DNA of 64,000 bases from JAIBBV01 sp044347745 (lineage in GTDB: Bacteria > Bdellovibrionota_C > UBA2361 > JAFLCA01): contig JBIKUD010000014.1 in NCBI GenBank assembly GCA_044347745.1, forward strand, positions 1 to 64,000. The letters run 5' to 3'. The notes beneath the pieces were generated by a model. It saw nothing but the letters and a program-made list of their open reading frames with translations, was not told the DNA's origin and did not search any database. The translations under genes were made by a program, and so were the position numbers. Positions within the stretch are counted from its first letter, which is position 1. Every line of letters starts with the position of its first letter. This document shows, piece after piece, positions 18,154 to 27,715 of this stretch.

Positions 18154-18831
18154 TTGATTTCATTTAGCCTAAAGTACCCTTGTCCCCGCCCTCAAAGGCA
18201 AGGTCTTGTTGGTTTTAGGCTTTTTACCTTTTTTGTCGCCTTAGCGTTTTGTGTAGCTGCGTTTTTAGAGGCGGCTCAAGCGCAACCTTTGAGAAGGCCA
18301 ACCAACGGAAAATCATTACGTGGAAACGGCGCCTCAGCCAGCGACGCAGCCTTATACGGCTTTAATCTGAGCTCAGCTGTCGATAAAGTGCTTACCGATT
18401 CGGCCAGTACCGACCTCTATGACCCAATGACAATTCAAGTGTTAAAACGTCTACGGGATGAGGCGGTACCCAAAATTAATCCATTAGATGTAGAGCCAGA
18501 CCTCAGTCGCCGAGTAGCCGAAAAGGCGCTTGCCATTCAATCCGGTCGCTCAATTTCCCGACTGGTCCATGAATCTGAAATCCGTGGAGTCTACCTTGAG
18601 GTCCTCGATTCGCTTCGAGGTATTCAAGATATGTTTCGATACAGCGTACAAGACACGGGCGAGAAGATTACCGTTACTAAAAAGCGTAAAGGGGAACGCC
18701 TGGTTGAACTTAGTTTAGAGTTTAACCTTAAACAGGGCATAGACCCTCAATTGCGTTTAGGCGATAACGTCCGCTTCCGCTACGACTATCTTGAGCAATC
18801 CCCTCTCCTTGAGTACACCCTTTCATTCTAA
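18154..18831 (+). CDS. secreted hypothetical protein
   Basis: This 225-residue protein is not recognised. A hydrophobic segment FFVALAFCVAAFLEAAQAQP near residues 28-46 looks like a signal peptide cleaved after AQA. The mature part is helical, then ends in beta-rich sequence with alternating polar residues (IDPQLRLGDNVRFRYDYLE). TTG at 18154 is the only obvious start giving the complete signal. It could be an outer-membrane-associated protein, but this is unproven. Confidence 0.6.
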   Translation: MISFSLKYPCPRPQRQGLVGFRLFTFFVALAFCVAAFLEAAQAQPLRRPTNGKSLRGNGASASDAALYGFNLSSAVDKVLTDSASTDLYDPMTIQVLKRLRDEAVPKINPLDVEPDLSRRVAEKALAIQSGRSISRLVHESEIRGVYLEVLDSLRGIQDMFRYSVQDTGEKITVTKKRKGERLVELSLEFNLKQGIDPQLRLGDNVRFRYDYLEQSPLLEYTLSF

Positions 18832-18911
18832 ATAAGTGCACAGCGCCATCAATTCTGTTAAGTTCAGGGGCAGTCTGCCGGTACGCGATTTATTTACTTC
18901 GTGGAGCACTC

Positions 18912-20585
18912 ATGTTTGCTGTGTTAGGTCGTCGATTTTTAGTATTGCTTACTTCCTTTACCCTGGTGCTTTTTGTCGCCTCCTGTAACAAAGGCGAAAA
19001 GGCCTCTCAAGGTCTCCTTGACTCGGTCTCGGCACAGCGTGTGCCAGGCCAAGCCATTGCTTTTTTGACCTGGGACTCTTCCAGACCAGCATACACAGCA
19101 TTTAGGCAAACAGCTTGGGGAAGTAGCGGAAACGTTGCCTTACTCGATTCAGTGAGAAAACTTGGCGAGCAGTCAAAACTAGCCGAAGTAGAAAAACTCG
19201 TAGAGATTTTTATTAAGTCGGGAGTACTTACCACTTCGGCTGGTGAGCCAGAAGTGATTCGAGATGGCGCAGCCTTCTTAACGCTAGCGACTGGCAACAG
19301 CAAGCCAAGCTTCGCGGTATATGCCCATTCCGACCAAAACTCAAATTTAAAAGATAAACTTACCGCAATTGAAAGCCTGTTAAAATCCGAGGGCTTTACG
19401 CCACAAAAGCGCAGCCAGGCGCCCGAAGGATTTTCGGTAAGCATTGGGGGCGAACAACCCATAACCTTGCACTTCGCCGCCGTCATTGATGCTTTGGCAA
19501 TCAGCTCGAGTGAAGAGCTACTTGCCGGCGGATTTGCCCAGCCTAAAGGTGAAGCAGTTAACCAACTTCGCCAAGACCCTGCCTTACAGTCGACCCTTGC
19601 AAGTTTACCTTCAGCGGAAAGTCAATTTAGTTTCGCCTATGTAAAAATTGACCAGCTTGTGCAGACCATAAAAGCGTCACTGCCACAAACCGAGCAAACC
19701 AAAAGCACACATGAAATCTTAGCTGCTTCACCAGCCAAGGCTCTGGTTTTATCTCGGCATATGAGCAGTTCTCTCAGTGATGCGATCCGACTCACCCTTC
19801 TGCCCCAAACTGAGGATCAGAAGCGTTGGATTGACGCCTTAAGCGGCAGCGGCAAATTATTTTCTTTCCAAAAACTGCCAGGAGATGTGCTTATTGGATT
19901 AACTATCGATGGAAAACTTCTTGAGAACCTAAAAAATACCGCATTATCTGAGGCAAGCGCTGAAATGAAACAGGCACTTGAGGCTCAGCTTCGCATGTTT
20001 GATGGCCTTGAAAGTTTTTCAATTGCCCTTCGATCGGGATCGGCAGGTTCACCGTTTCCTGAGTTAGTTTTAGCCGCAACCGGAACCAGTGTTGACGCGA
20101 TTGCAAGCGGATTTAAAACAGGAGTCGAACAAATTGTTGGCTCTATGAATTTAAATTTGGGAAGCTGGCAAAAAAAGGAAGTTGAAAAATCAAACTGCGA
20201 ATATTTGATGAGCCCGCTTGGCATTGGCGCGTTTCTGGCCAAGGCACCTGGTTCAGTAGTGTTAGCCTCCACAGAAGCCTCGGTTGCTGAGGTTCTAAAA
20301 GCACAACAAGGTAAATCGCCGAGTCTAGAAAGCAATTTACCCAAAGGAGCGAGAGATCTCCTGAAATCGGGCGCAAGCTTGGGCTTCTCATACGCAAACT
20401 TTCACCGTATTGGCTCACTAATTGAGCAAGTACAAGGAAGTTTGGCTCTTTTTACAGGCGGTCAAGGCGGCGCAGACGCGAGCCAAATCAAGCAATTAAA
20501 AGACATGGGGGTAGTTGCTTCGCGCCTCTCGAGAAACGGCGAAACGCTCGCCGTTGATTTAAATTATGAGCAAGGACAGCCTTAG
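18912..20585 (+). CDS. large lipoprotein, DUF3352-like
   Basis: This 557-residue protein begins with a signal peptide ending in VLFVASC, so it is a lipoprotein. The mature sequence (VPGQAIAFLTWDSS near the start, repeated segments on serine-rich beta-alpha units, LKSGASLGFSYANF near the end) resembles the DUF3352 group of envelope proteins of unknown function. That assignment is tentative. It has a possible Rho-independent terminator about 150 bases downstream. Confidence 0.65.
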   Translation: MFAVLGRRFLVLLTSFTLVLFVASCNKGEKASQGLLDSVSAQRVPGQAIAFLTWDSSRPAYTAFRQTAWGSSGNVALLDSVRKLGEQSKLAEVEKLVEIFIKSGVLTTSAGEPEVIRDGAAFLTLATGNSKPSFAVYAHSDQNSNLKDKLTAIESLLKSEGFTPQKRSQAPEGFSVSIGGEQPITLHFAAVIDALAISSSEELLAGGFAQPKGEAVNQLRQDPALQSTLASLPSAESQFSFAYVKIDQLVQTIKASLPQTEQTKSTHEILAASPAKALVLSRHMSSSLSDAIRLTLLPQTEDQKRWIDALSGSGKLFSFQKLPGDVLIGLTIDGKLLENLKNTALSEASAEMKQALEAQLRMFDGLESFSIALRSGSAGSPFPELVLAATGTSVDAIASGFKTGVEQIVGSMNLNLGSWQKKEVEKSNCEYLMSPLGIGAFLAKAPGSVVLASTEASVAEVLKAQQGKSPSLESNLPKGARDLLKSGASLGFSYANFHRIGSLIEQVQGSLALFTGGQGGADASQIKQLKDMGVVASRLSRNGETLAVDLNYEQGQP

Positions 20586-20730
20586 TTTTTTCCATAACGG
20601 CAAATTGTGCGCCTCTGTTTTTGAGAAGCTCACGTGACTGGTGTCCGCAGCGAATATTAGGCATAAACAAAACGCCGTTTCCTTAGTTTTTGGAATCAGC
20701 CGCCCGGCTACCCTCATCGAAATTTAATGA

Positions 20731-20755
20731 GTGTGCAGAGGCACGCCCTTTTTTT
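20731..20755 (+). terminator. probable intrinsic terminator
   Basis: GTGTGC (20731-20736) pairs with GCACGC (20741-20746), including one G-T pair, across the loop AGAG. Two C residues and seven T residues (20749-20755) follow. This suits termination of the lipoprotein transcript. Confidence 0.55.
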
Positions 20756-20831
20756 GGCTAAGCTGCCCCGTGCTTAGGGGCCACTTACATACTAACAGGT
20801 TTCGCCAGGCTTAATTTAAATAAGAGGTTCT

Positions 20832-21047
20832 ATGGATACGTTGGCTAAATTAATGGAAATTTCATCCCGCCTTGAACACCTAGAAGGCGCCGCACAATGG
20901 ATTACAAAAGAAACGGTGCATACTGATAATGTAATTTCTCAGACCGGTACACTTATTTTGACCATTGCCGATGACCTTCGCGAAAAAGTGTATCAGATCG
21001 TTAAAGAACTCGAGCTTCGCGGGGCTGAGAACGAAAATTTCCACTAG
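20832..21047 (+). CDS. small helical hypothetical protein
   Basis: This 71-residue soluble protein is predicted to be two helices (MEISSRLEHLEGAAQWI and ADDLREKVYQIVKELELRG). It is acidic and not recognised. The ribosome site AAGAGG lies about seven bases before ATG 20832, and a free-standing position supports expression. It could be a regulator or adaptor, but nothing in the sequence decides this. Confidence 0.65.
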   Translation: MDTLAKLMEISSRLEHLEGAAQWITKETVHTDNVISQTGTLILTIADDLREKVYQIVKELELRGAENENFH

Positions 21048-21098
21048 AAAAGATTTTGTAAAATAAGCATTTCCAGCGCGATTAAAATCTCAGCCAGT

Positions 21099-21122
21099 GA
21101 AAGAGCCTACTAGGCATCTTTC
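21099..21122. other. hairpin in 263-base spacer
   Basis: GAAAGA (21099-21104) pairs with TCTTTC (21117-21122), and GCC with GGC continues the stem past one bulged A, with loop TACTA. More GC-rich self-complementary sequence follows to about 21195. No T tract follows. A structured leader or small RNA between the two short genes is possible. Confidence 0.35.
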
Positions 21123-21320
21123 GTCCTAAGGGTCGTTTCCATTAGTGCTGACAGGCATGCGGCAGCCGCCCACCCTGCCCCTACGAGGGCCTCATTGTCT
21201 TACGCTCAGAAAGTATAAAAAAGACAATAATTTTAGCTATCTACCATTTTTGGTGGATCAGTTTACTTATTCAATCGGATTAGGGTATTAGAAACAACTC
21301 CCTTTTCTTGGTTGAGTACA

Positions 21321-21728
21321 ATGGGTCAGGCGGCAACACCACTATCACAAAAAATTACGGCAAGCGTAGGTCTTGCGCCTGCAAACCGCAGCGAAGCGCT
21401 GCGCTTTACCGGCTCTAAAGAAGTAGCTGTTTTGGGCTTAATTTTGGCGTTTTTGCAAATCCTTGATGGGGTACTTACCGCTGTTGGGGTCAGTCATTTT
21501 GGCACAAGCATTGAAGGCAATGTTTTAATCCGCCACCTTATGGAACAAGTGGGATACGTAGAAGCTCTCATTCTGGTCAAGGGCTTTGCGCTCTGTGTTA
21601 TCGCAGCTCTTTGCACACTTGCTGGGAAAGTTCGGTGGCTCGGTTTGGCCATGCGCGGTATCGCAGTAATATATGTTACGGCGGCAGTTATTCCCTGGTC
21701 CTTCGTAATTGCTAAACACATCTTATAA
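21321..21728 (+). CDS. DUF5658-like small membrane protein
   Basis: This 135-residue protein has three membrane segments (about 35-58, 75-98 and 104-130). The phrase LQILDGVLTAVGVSHFG followed by EGN and a conserved Leu-Ile-Arg resembles DUF5658, a membrane family of unknown function. ATG at 21321 was chosen. A TTG at 21312 would add three residues. It stands alone. Confidence 0.65.
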   Translation: MGQAATPLSQKITASVGLAPANRSEALRFTGSKEVAVLGLILAFLQILDGVLTAVGVSHFGTSIEGNVLIRHLMEQVGYVEALILVKGFALCVIAALCTLAGKVRWLGLAMRGIAVIYVTAAVIPWSFVIAKHIL

Positions 21729-21891
21729 GTTAGCTCTTTGAGCTAAGAGTTCCTCGTACCTAACTCACGGCTCCCGATACAACGGCACAGATTGTGCTTA
21801 TTTCAGATTTATTCAGGGCCCCATACGCCATGGTGCCGTTTAAGGCCGAGCCTCTAGCCTCTTACTGATTTCGAAGACGGGATATATACTC

Positions 21892-22956
21892 ATGCTCATG
21901 CACAAAAACATCCTTGCCCATTGGTCAAAACTCCTCATAACTGCCGTGTTTTTGCTTGGCGTTGTCGCCACAGCAGAGGCCGCAACCAAATGGCGAGGTA
22001 TGCAAGTGGCTTCAGATATTGATGCAGCAGGGATTGCCGTATTGGAATCATGGAACGTCAACATTGTGCGTTACCAGCTTATTTGGGGGGCCCCAGCCGA
22101 CACAGCATCCTTAAGTGAGTATCAAGTGTGGTTAGACGGGGAACTAGATAAACTTGAGGCCCTCATGCCAAGCTTTGACAGCGCCGGAATCAAAGTGCTG
22201 GTAGTGCTACAGTCGCCACCAGGAGGACTTGCAACCTTATCACCTAAGATGTACCGCATGTTTAAAGAAAGTTGGGCTAGCGATGCGTTTTTGGATACCT
22301 GGGATACCATTGCAACACGACTCAAAGACTACCCTGCTCTCTTCGGTTACGATTTATTAAATGAGCCCGCAGCCGATCCAAAATACGTGACGGCAGGAAT
22401 TAAAAAGTTAAATGAAATTTTCCTTGAAGTAGCACAGAGAATTAGAGCAATCGACAGTAACCCAGAGCATTACTTGGTGCTTGAGCCCTATTATGGAGAC
22501 CAAGCCAAGCTGCGCTACCTCGACCTACTGCCAGCCTCGATTCCAGGAGTGCTCTACAGCGCACATTTTTATTATCCTTTAAGCTTTCAGCATCAAACGC
22601 CTACTAAACCCAAAAAGTATCCGGGCCCTGGATTTACAAAAAAGAAACTCGAGAAAAATTTGGCTGGAGTTGATAAATTTATGAAACGCCTCAAAGCGGC
22701 CGGACAACCAAAGGCGTTCCTTATTGGTGAATTTTCAGCACCGCGCATTGCGCCAAATGAAAGTAGCTATCGCTATCTTAAAGATGCAGTCAGTATTTTT
22801 CAGAAAAAAGGTTGGGATTGGATTTACCATGCCTTTCGAGAAGGGCTTGAGTGGAGTCTTGAGCATGGCTCAAACCCAAACAATACGACCCCAACATCTA
22901 CTCCAACAAAACGCTTGGTCTTTATGAAGAAGCAATTCGCTAAAAATACCCCTTAG
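21892..22956 (+). CDS. secreted glycoside hydrolase family 5-like protein
   Basis: A signal peptide (about 1-30, ending AEA) precedes a TIM-barrel glycosidase. The catalytic acid is E158 in DLLNEP and the nucleophile is probably E280 in LIGEFS, both in the expected family 5 context. HFYYP near residue 225 is the substrate-contact strand. At 354 residues it is complete, with no carbohydrate-binding module. The likely substrates are beta-glucans or related polysaccharides; specificity cannot be read from the sequence. It converges on the kinase gene with 20 bases between stops. Confidence 0.85.
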   Translation: MLMHKNILAHWSKLLITAVFLLGVVATAEAATKWRGMQVASDIDAAGIAVLESWNVNIVRYQLIWGAPADTASLSEYQVWLDGELDKLEALMPSFDSAGIKVLVVLQSPPGGLATLSPKMYRMFKESWASDAFLDTWDTIATRLKDYPALFGYDLLNEPAADPKYVTAGIKKLNEIFLEVAQRIRAIDSNPEHYLVLEPYYGDQAKLRYLDLLPASIPGVLYSAHFYYPLSFQHQTPTKPKKYPGPGFTKKKLEKNLAGVDKFMKRLKAAGQPKAFLIGEFSAPRIAPNESSYRYLKDAVSIFQKKGWDWIYHAFREGLEWSLEHGSNPNNTTPTSTPTKRLVFMKKQFAKNTP

Positions 22957-22976
22957 CGATTCTGATGTTGCTGGAC

Positions 22977-24305
22977 TCAGCTAGTCTTACGTTGGACCAC
23001 AAACTTGTGTCGTTCTTGAAGCTTTAGATCTACAACCTCGCCGTGAATGCTTAGGTCATCAAAAGAAGAAATTTTTAGCTTCATGCCATCTCTTCCGCAT
23101 TCAATATCTCCGCCCTTAGCCACAGCACCTGAACGGCAATGGTCCATTCCACTCCAAAACTGAATCCCCTCTGGAGTCACGGTCAAGCGTAATGGCCGCT
23201 TAATATTCGTGCCGCCGTACAACTCAAGATTCCCATGATACTCCCCAGCGAGTAACAGCGGGGCCTCAATATACTTTTGGACACCGAACACGGCCCCGAG
23301 CAAGCTCAGCACCAGGCTAGTGCCCAAGATAACCCAGCGCATCAACTTGCTTCCTGAGGACTTTTTCTCCAGCAGCGCGCTAGATAATGCGCTTTTTTCA
23401 CAGAATCTCTGAGTTTGCGTATCTCGGCTTTTTTCAGCGGCAAACTCATCTTCGGGTGCCGGAATTGAAGCAAAGGCCAGGCGCATTTCTTCGGCAGTTT
23501 GAAAACGATCAAGCGGATTTAAGGCCGTAGCTGCGTCAATAATTCCCAAATACTTCCGGGGTAGTCCCGTTAAACTAATTCGAGGCAATTCGAATCGAGT
23601 GCGAATCAAATACTCGAGGGCCTCATTTCCAGACTTATCACTTAATCGGCGTTTACCAGACAAAACTTCGAATAGCATCAAGCCAACTGCGTAAATATCT
23701 CCGCGCTGATCATACTGGCTATCACGCACATACTCGGGCGGCATATATTGCGCTGTGCCCAACAAGATTCCGGTCTTGGTAAGACTCTCAAAGTTACCCC
23801 ATTTCATGAGACCTAAATCGCTAATTTTAGCCACACCATCTTCGCGAATGAGGACATTTTCAAGTTTCATGTCGCGATGTACCACATCTTGGGCGTGCAA
23901 AGCAGTCAGACCAGAAAGCACTTGCATGAAGATGGAATCAATTTCTGCATATTTAAACCGTTTAGTGCGGAAGAGTTTACCTAAGTCCGCGCCAGGCACG
24001 TACTCCATGGTAAATGCGATGCTATCTCCCAAATGAATCAAATCATACGCTTCAACAATCTGAGGGTGCCGCATAGTTTGACAAATCTTTAGCTCACCCA
24101 AAAAACGTTCAAGCGTATTTTCATCGAAAGCCGAGTTGTTCATCAGAATTTTGAGTGCAACCTCTTTGCCCTCGTTTTTTTTATCGCGCACTAAATACAC
24201 CGCGCCGGCCGCTCCCTCTCCCAGAACGGAAATCATCTCGAACCGATCCGCTAAGGCCGGTCGAGATCTCAAGATTTGAGTTGTTCCTGTTTCCTCTAAA
24301 TGCAC
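22977..24305 (-). CDS. Hanks-type serine/threonine kinase, single pass
   Basis: The kinase domain (about 20-290) has GEGAAGAVYL, the lysine in VALKI, HRDMKLEN and a DLG variant of DFG (SDLGLMKWG). This last substitution is common in active kinases. A membrane segment near 335 (WVILGTSLVLSLLGAVFG) leads to about 85 extracytoplasmic residues rich in beta structure with two cysteines (DHC and ECG). GTG at 24305 has the ribosome site GGGAAGG upstream. It appears to be transcribed alone. The outer domain may sense a ligand. Confidence 0.87.
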   Translation of the reverse strand: MHLEETGTTQILRSRPALADRFEMISVLGEGAAGAVYLVRDKKNEGKEVALKILMNNSAFDENTLERFLGELKICQTMRHPQIVEAYDLIHLGDSIAFTMEYVPGADLGKLFRTKRFKYAEIDSIFMQVLSGLTALHAQDVVHRDMKLENVLIREDGVAKISDLGLMKWGNFESLTKTGILLGTAQYMPPEYVRDSQYDQRGDIYAVGLMLFEVLSGKRRLSDKSGNEALEYLIRTRFELPRISLTGLPRKYLGIIDAATALNPLDRFQTAEEMRLAFASIPAPEDEFAAEKSRDTQTQRFCEKSALSSALLEKKSSGSKLMRWVILGTSLVLSLLGAVFGVQKYIEAPLLLAGEYHGNLELYGGTNIKRPLRLTVTPEGIQFWSGMDHCRSGAVAKGGDIECGRDGMKLKISSFDDLSIHGEVVDLKLQERHKFVVQRKTS

Positions 24306-24484
24306 GATGTTAGCCTTCCCTCGGGGTATAGTTCCCTAGGATGCTTATCGGCAGTTTTAAAAAGAAGGTTTAAGCTCTGCTCTTGGGCCAAAGAAGCTAA
24401 ATAAAACAAATAATTATAATAGGTTAAGGATATCAGCCAAGCCCAAACTTCCTTGCACCTAAGTCTACAGCGTAGAGAGTAGAG

Positions 24485-24949
24485 TTAAGGCACAAACTCG
24501 TAATTAAGTAACATGGGCACACCAGCTCGCTTAATTTCAATGCTCGGCTTTTCAACCTGCGAGATAAAACTAAGAGCATATGTAGGAAAGCTGTTGGGGT
24601 CATACACTATGAAACCATGGGCAGCCACCAGCACATCGGCCGATTGAATTCCAAGAAGATCATATACGCTTTGAGAGCGGATATCGAATAGTCGATATTC
24701 CGGCAAATTGCCGCCGCCACCAGCATCTCGCGGACCTCTAAACACGGTTACCATGCGAATGCTATTCACTTCGCCACCACGAGCGACTGCAGCATCATAC
24801 TTAGCTTTTGAAACTTGAATGTTGCGGGTCGTTTGTCCTAAGGGAGTTCCGCCGCTGCGGACAGAACTAATAGGCACCCCCTGCTGCATTTTCGAAGCCG
24901 CACATCCAGTGAATAAAAGCACGACTAATGCGATCAGAATAATTCTCAT
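24485..24949 (-). CDS. lipoprotein with GspC/PDZ-like C-terminus
   Basis: This 154-residue lipoprotein has the lipobox LFTGC at residue 16. Its last 75 residues (YRLFDIRSQSVYDLLGI, ADVLVAAHGFIVYDP, IKRAGVPMLLNYEF) resemble the PDZ-like end of the type II secretion protein GspC, where a loop of the form GLQxGDxI carries the ligand groove. No other type II secretion gene is nearby, so the role is unknown. The ATG overlaps the gmk stop as ATGA, which means translational coupling. Confidence 0.65.
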   Translation of the reverse strand: MRIILIALVVLLFTGCAASKMQQGVPISSVRSGGTPLGQTTRNIQVSKAKYDAAVARGGEVNSIRMVTVFRGPRDAGGGGNLPEYRLFDIRSQSVYDLLGIQSADVLVAAHGFIVYDPNSFPTYALSFISQVEKPSIEIKRAGVPMLLNYEFVP

Positions 24950-25623
24950 GGGTTCCTTATTTGAGAAAATACCGTTGAATCAAGGGTACAAAACCGCTTC
25001 ACCTCCGCTTCATCCAACCGACTGAAACGCGAGCGCTCTGCTTCAAAAATAGATTTTACTCGCGAATATGTATGATCAAGGGTGTCATTTACCACCAAAT
25101 AATCAAGGAAGGCACGTTTATCGACCAAAGCCTGCACTTTTGAAAACTCCCGTTGTGCAGTTTCTAGCCGCGTGCGCAGTTCGCCTTCGCTAGCAGAACC
25201 ACGGGCTTTAAGCCTCCGCACAAGCTCTGCACTCGATGGCGGGGCCAGAAAAACAATAATGGTATTCTGTGGAAGTCTCTGTTTAAAATTTAACGCGCCG
25301 CCAATATCGATATCTAGCAGCAAATCGTGTGTGCCTGCGAGTGTTCCTGACACCGCTGAATTTAGGGTACCATAGCGGTTGCCATGGATTTCCTCCCACT
25401 CAAAAAAAGCGCCTTCGTCTATCTTTTGCTGAAATCCTTGATGACTCACAAAAAAATAGGAAAGTCCCTCTCTTTCGTTGGGGCGAGGGCTGCGCGTCGT
25501 AACTGAAATTGAGAGAGTTAATCCATCGGGATAATCCGTAAGCAAGCGATCGGCGATAGTAGTTTTACCGCCCCCTGCTGGACCTACGAGACAAAACAAC
25601 AATCCCGACCTGCGTACATTCAT
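24946..25623 (-). CDS. gmk: guanylate kinase
   Basis: Gmk phosphorylates GMP to GDP. The P-loop GPAGGGKTT and the GMP-binding region SVTTRSPRPNEREG with YFFVS are visible. The normal GPSGxGK has Ala in place of Ser. Its 225 residues include a slightly long C-terminus. ATG 25623 was chosen over GTG 25632. It follows yicC by 23 bases, a common pairing, and precedes a coupled lipoprotein gene. Confidence 0.93.
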   Translation of the reverse strand: MNVRRSGLLFCLVGPAGGGKTTIADRLLTDYPDGLTLSISVTTRSPRPNEREGLSYFFVSHQGFQQKIDEGAFFEWEEIHGNRYGTLNSAVSGTLAGTHDLLLDIDIGGALNFKQRLPQNTIIVFLAPPSSAELVRRLKARGSASEGELRTRLETAQREFSKVQALVDKRAFLDYLVVNDTLDHTYSRVKSIFEAERSRFSRLDEAEVKRFCTLDSTVFSQIRNP

Positions 25624-25646
25624 GGTTACCACTCGCTTACCTGGAA

Positions 25647-26564
25647 TTACTCCAAATTTTGAACCTGCTCTCTCATTTTTTCGAGCTCCCCTTTGGCGTC
25701 AACTACCAAATGCTGAATACCCGCATCCTGAGCTTTGGAGCCGATGGTGTTAAACTCTCGGCCCAATTCTTGGAAAAGGAATTCTAACTTACGTCCCGCG
25801 CCCTTAGTTTGTAAAACTGCGCGAATTTGTTTGCTATGACTCACAATTCGCACAAGCTCTTCGTGGATATCGCTCCGATCAGCAAGGAGCGCAACCTCTT
25901 GAGCCACGCGAGAGGCATCAAGAGATGGACCTCCTGACAAACTTGCAATTCGCTTTTGCAATTTTTCCCGAAGCGCCAGGACTACTTTTTTACGCTCACG
26001 TTCAATTGTTGCCTGTATACGATCAACAGCCGTAAGCCGTGCTGCAATATCGGCCCCCAACCGTTGGCCCTCAAGTGCACGCATACGACACAATTTGCCT
26101 ACGGCAGCAGAAATACCTCGCATCAAAGGCGCATGCTCAACCGAGATGCTCGATTCAGGCTCTGCAACATCAAGAACCTCTCTGCGTGCTAAAATTGCGG
26201 TCAACATTTCCTCTCTCTCTTCTCGGGGCGATAAGCCCCCGCGCTTCCAAGCGGCCTCATAACGTTTGAGCAGCGCATCAAAAAGATCTGAATCAAAACG
26301 CACCCGTGCGCCTTGAGTTTTTGCAGACGCACGGAATACGGATATTTCTACCCGTCCGCGCTCTAGCTTTGAGGAAACCATCTCTCTAATCTCGTTTTCA
26401 AATGCTGCATACTGCCGAGGTAATTTGAGGGTAAGATCTAAGTAGCGCGAATTAACCGATCGAGCCTCAATTTCTATACTGACGCCAGCGGACTGTACCT
26501 TACTGGCACCAAACCCCGTCATACTCATGAGCGCTGCGCCACTTCGACCTTTTTGTTTTGCCAT
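25647..26564 (-). CDS. yicC: YicC family endoribonuclease-like protein
   Basis: The SMTGFG motif shortly after the start, RYLDLTLKLP and the C-terminal LEFLFQELGREFNTIGSKAQ are diagnostic for YicC/YloC, reported as endoribonucleases in E. coli and Bacillus. The open frame reaches to 26690, but ATG 26564 lies just 1 base after the hldA stop, has the ribosome site AAGGGGG in the hldA end, and gives a 305-residue protein of normal size. An N-terminal stretch of about 14 residues precedes the usual SMTGFG. Confidence 0.92.
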   Translation of the reverse strand: MAKQKGRSGAALMSMTGFGASKVQSAGVSIEIEARSVNSRYLDLTLKLPRQYAAFENEIREMVSSKLERGRVEISVFRASAKTQGARVRFDSDLFDALLKRYEAAWKRGGLSPREEREEMLTAILARREVLDVAEPESSISVEHAPLMRGISAAVGKLCRMRALEGQRLGADIAARLTAVDRIQATIERERKKVVLALREKLQKRIASLSGGPSLDASRVAQEVALLADRSDIHEELVRIVSHSKQIRAVLQTKGAGRKLEFLFQELGREFNTIGSKAQDAGIQHLVVDAKGELEKMREQVQNLE

Positions 26565-26565
26565 A

Positions 26566-27588
26566 TTAAGCAGCCCCCTTTTGCACTGTTTGGCGCTCAA
26601 TTTCGCGACGCAATTTAGCTTCGGTAATGGCAACCGTACCAACTTCGGACACGACAACACCGGCAGCAATATTTGCAAAGTCGCCGGCAAGCACGGGAGA
26701 GGCTCCGACTGCCAAAGCTGCCGTAAATAGCGCAGTTACCGTATCTCCTGCACCACTTACATCAAATACTTCTTGAGCTATGGTTTCGATAAATACCGGC
26801 GATTGCTGGGCACCCACAATAACGAGACCGTCTTCACCCAAAGTTATTACTATCATTTCGCTCCGCCATTTTTTAAGCAGCACTTGGGCGGCTGTCAGCG
26901 CAGATTCGCGACTTGTAATACTTACTCCTGATGCCAGTTCGGCTTCTTTGCGATTTGGTTTTGCTACGGTAAAACTTTTATACAAAGAATAATTAGCAGG
27001 ATGAGGGTCAACCACGAGAGGTCTTTTCGTAAGCTGAAATGCTCCTTTTTGATTATGCGCCTCGATCAGCTCTAACACCGCGGGGCACACAACTCCCTTA
27101 CCGTAATCTGACAAAATTACTGCCTGCGCTTTCGTCAAATGGAATTCTACTTGTTTGGCGATTTTTTCTTGAAGTTCGGGAGGCAAGGAAGTGCGATCTT
27201 CTCGGTCAACTCGTAGGACCTGCTGTTTTTGTGCAACAACACGGGTTTTAAGCGAGGTTGGCCTCGAAGAATCTGAAACGACGCCGGTAGCATTCACCGC
27301 GTCTGCCTTAAGCAGAGCCATCACTGCTTCGGCTTCAGCATCTCGGCCAGTTAAACCCACGAGATCAACCTGACACCCAAGCTGCCTTAAATTACGCACG
27401 GCATTGGCGGCACCACCTAGTCTATCTTCTATGCGCTTCGTCTCTACAATCGGCACCGGAGCTTCTGGCGAAATACGAGAGACCGAGCCCCAGACGTAGC
27501 GATCTAAAATGACGTCACCAACTACCAGCACATGTAGCCCTCGAATTTTTTCGATAAGGTCAAAGAGATCTTTTTGACTGCTACGCAC
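26566..27588 (-). CDS. hldA: D-glycero-beta-D-manno-heptose-7-phosphate kinase
   Basis: This 340-residue PfkB-type kinase equals the first domain of HldE (RfaE). It phosphorylates heptose-7-phosphate for ADP-heptose synthesis. Signatures are VVGDVILDRYVWG, RLGGAANAVRNL and the catalytic loop DVSGAGDTV near residue 275. The adenylyltransferase half is absent, so a separate HldC is expected elsewhere. GTG 27588 has the ribosome site AAAGGAAG. It fits functionally with the heptosyltransferases upstream in the same direction. Confidence 0.92.
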   Translation of the reverse strand: MRSSQKDLFDLIEKIRGLHVLVVGDVILDRYVWGSVSRISPEAPVPIVETKRIEDRLGGAANAVRNLRQLGCQVDLVGLTGRDAEAEAVMALLKADAVNATGVVSDSSRPTSLKTRVVAQKQQVLRVDREDRTSLPPELQEKIAKQVEFHLTKAQAVILSDYGKGVVCPAVLELIEAHNQKGAFQLTKRPLVVDPHPANYSLYKSFTVAKPNRKEAELASGVSITSRESALTAAQVLLKKWRSEMIVITLGEDGLVIVGAQQSPVFIETIAQEVFDVSGAGDTVTALFTAALAVGASPVLAGDFANIAAGVVVSEVGTVAITEAKLRREIERQTVQKGAA

Positions 27589-27617
27589 AGAAGCTTCCTT
27601 TCATGGTGCCAATTAGG

Positions 27618-27648
27618 CCGAGGCTTCAATACAGTACCGAAGCTTCGG
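27618..27648 (-). promoter_or_regulatory. hairpin in hldA leader region
   Basis: CCGAGGCTTC (27618-27627) and GAAGCTTCGG (27639-27648) are inverted with one G-T-type mismatch. They lie 30 bases upstream of hldA. A second small palindrome, CTTACT and AGTAAG around GT, lies at 27680-27693. Either may end the heptosyltransferase transcript or regulate hldA. No T tract follows on the minus strand. Confidence 0.4.
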
Positions 27649-27715
27649 CAATATTCAATTCATTTAGGGGCTTACGTGGCTTACTGTAGTAAGAAACGAA
27701 CGGTACATCAAGAAC

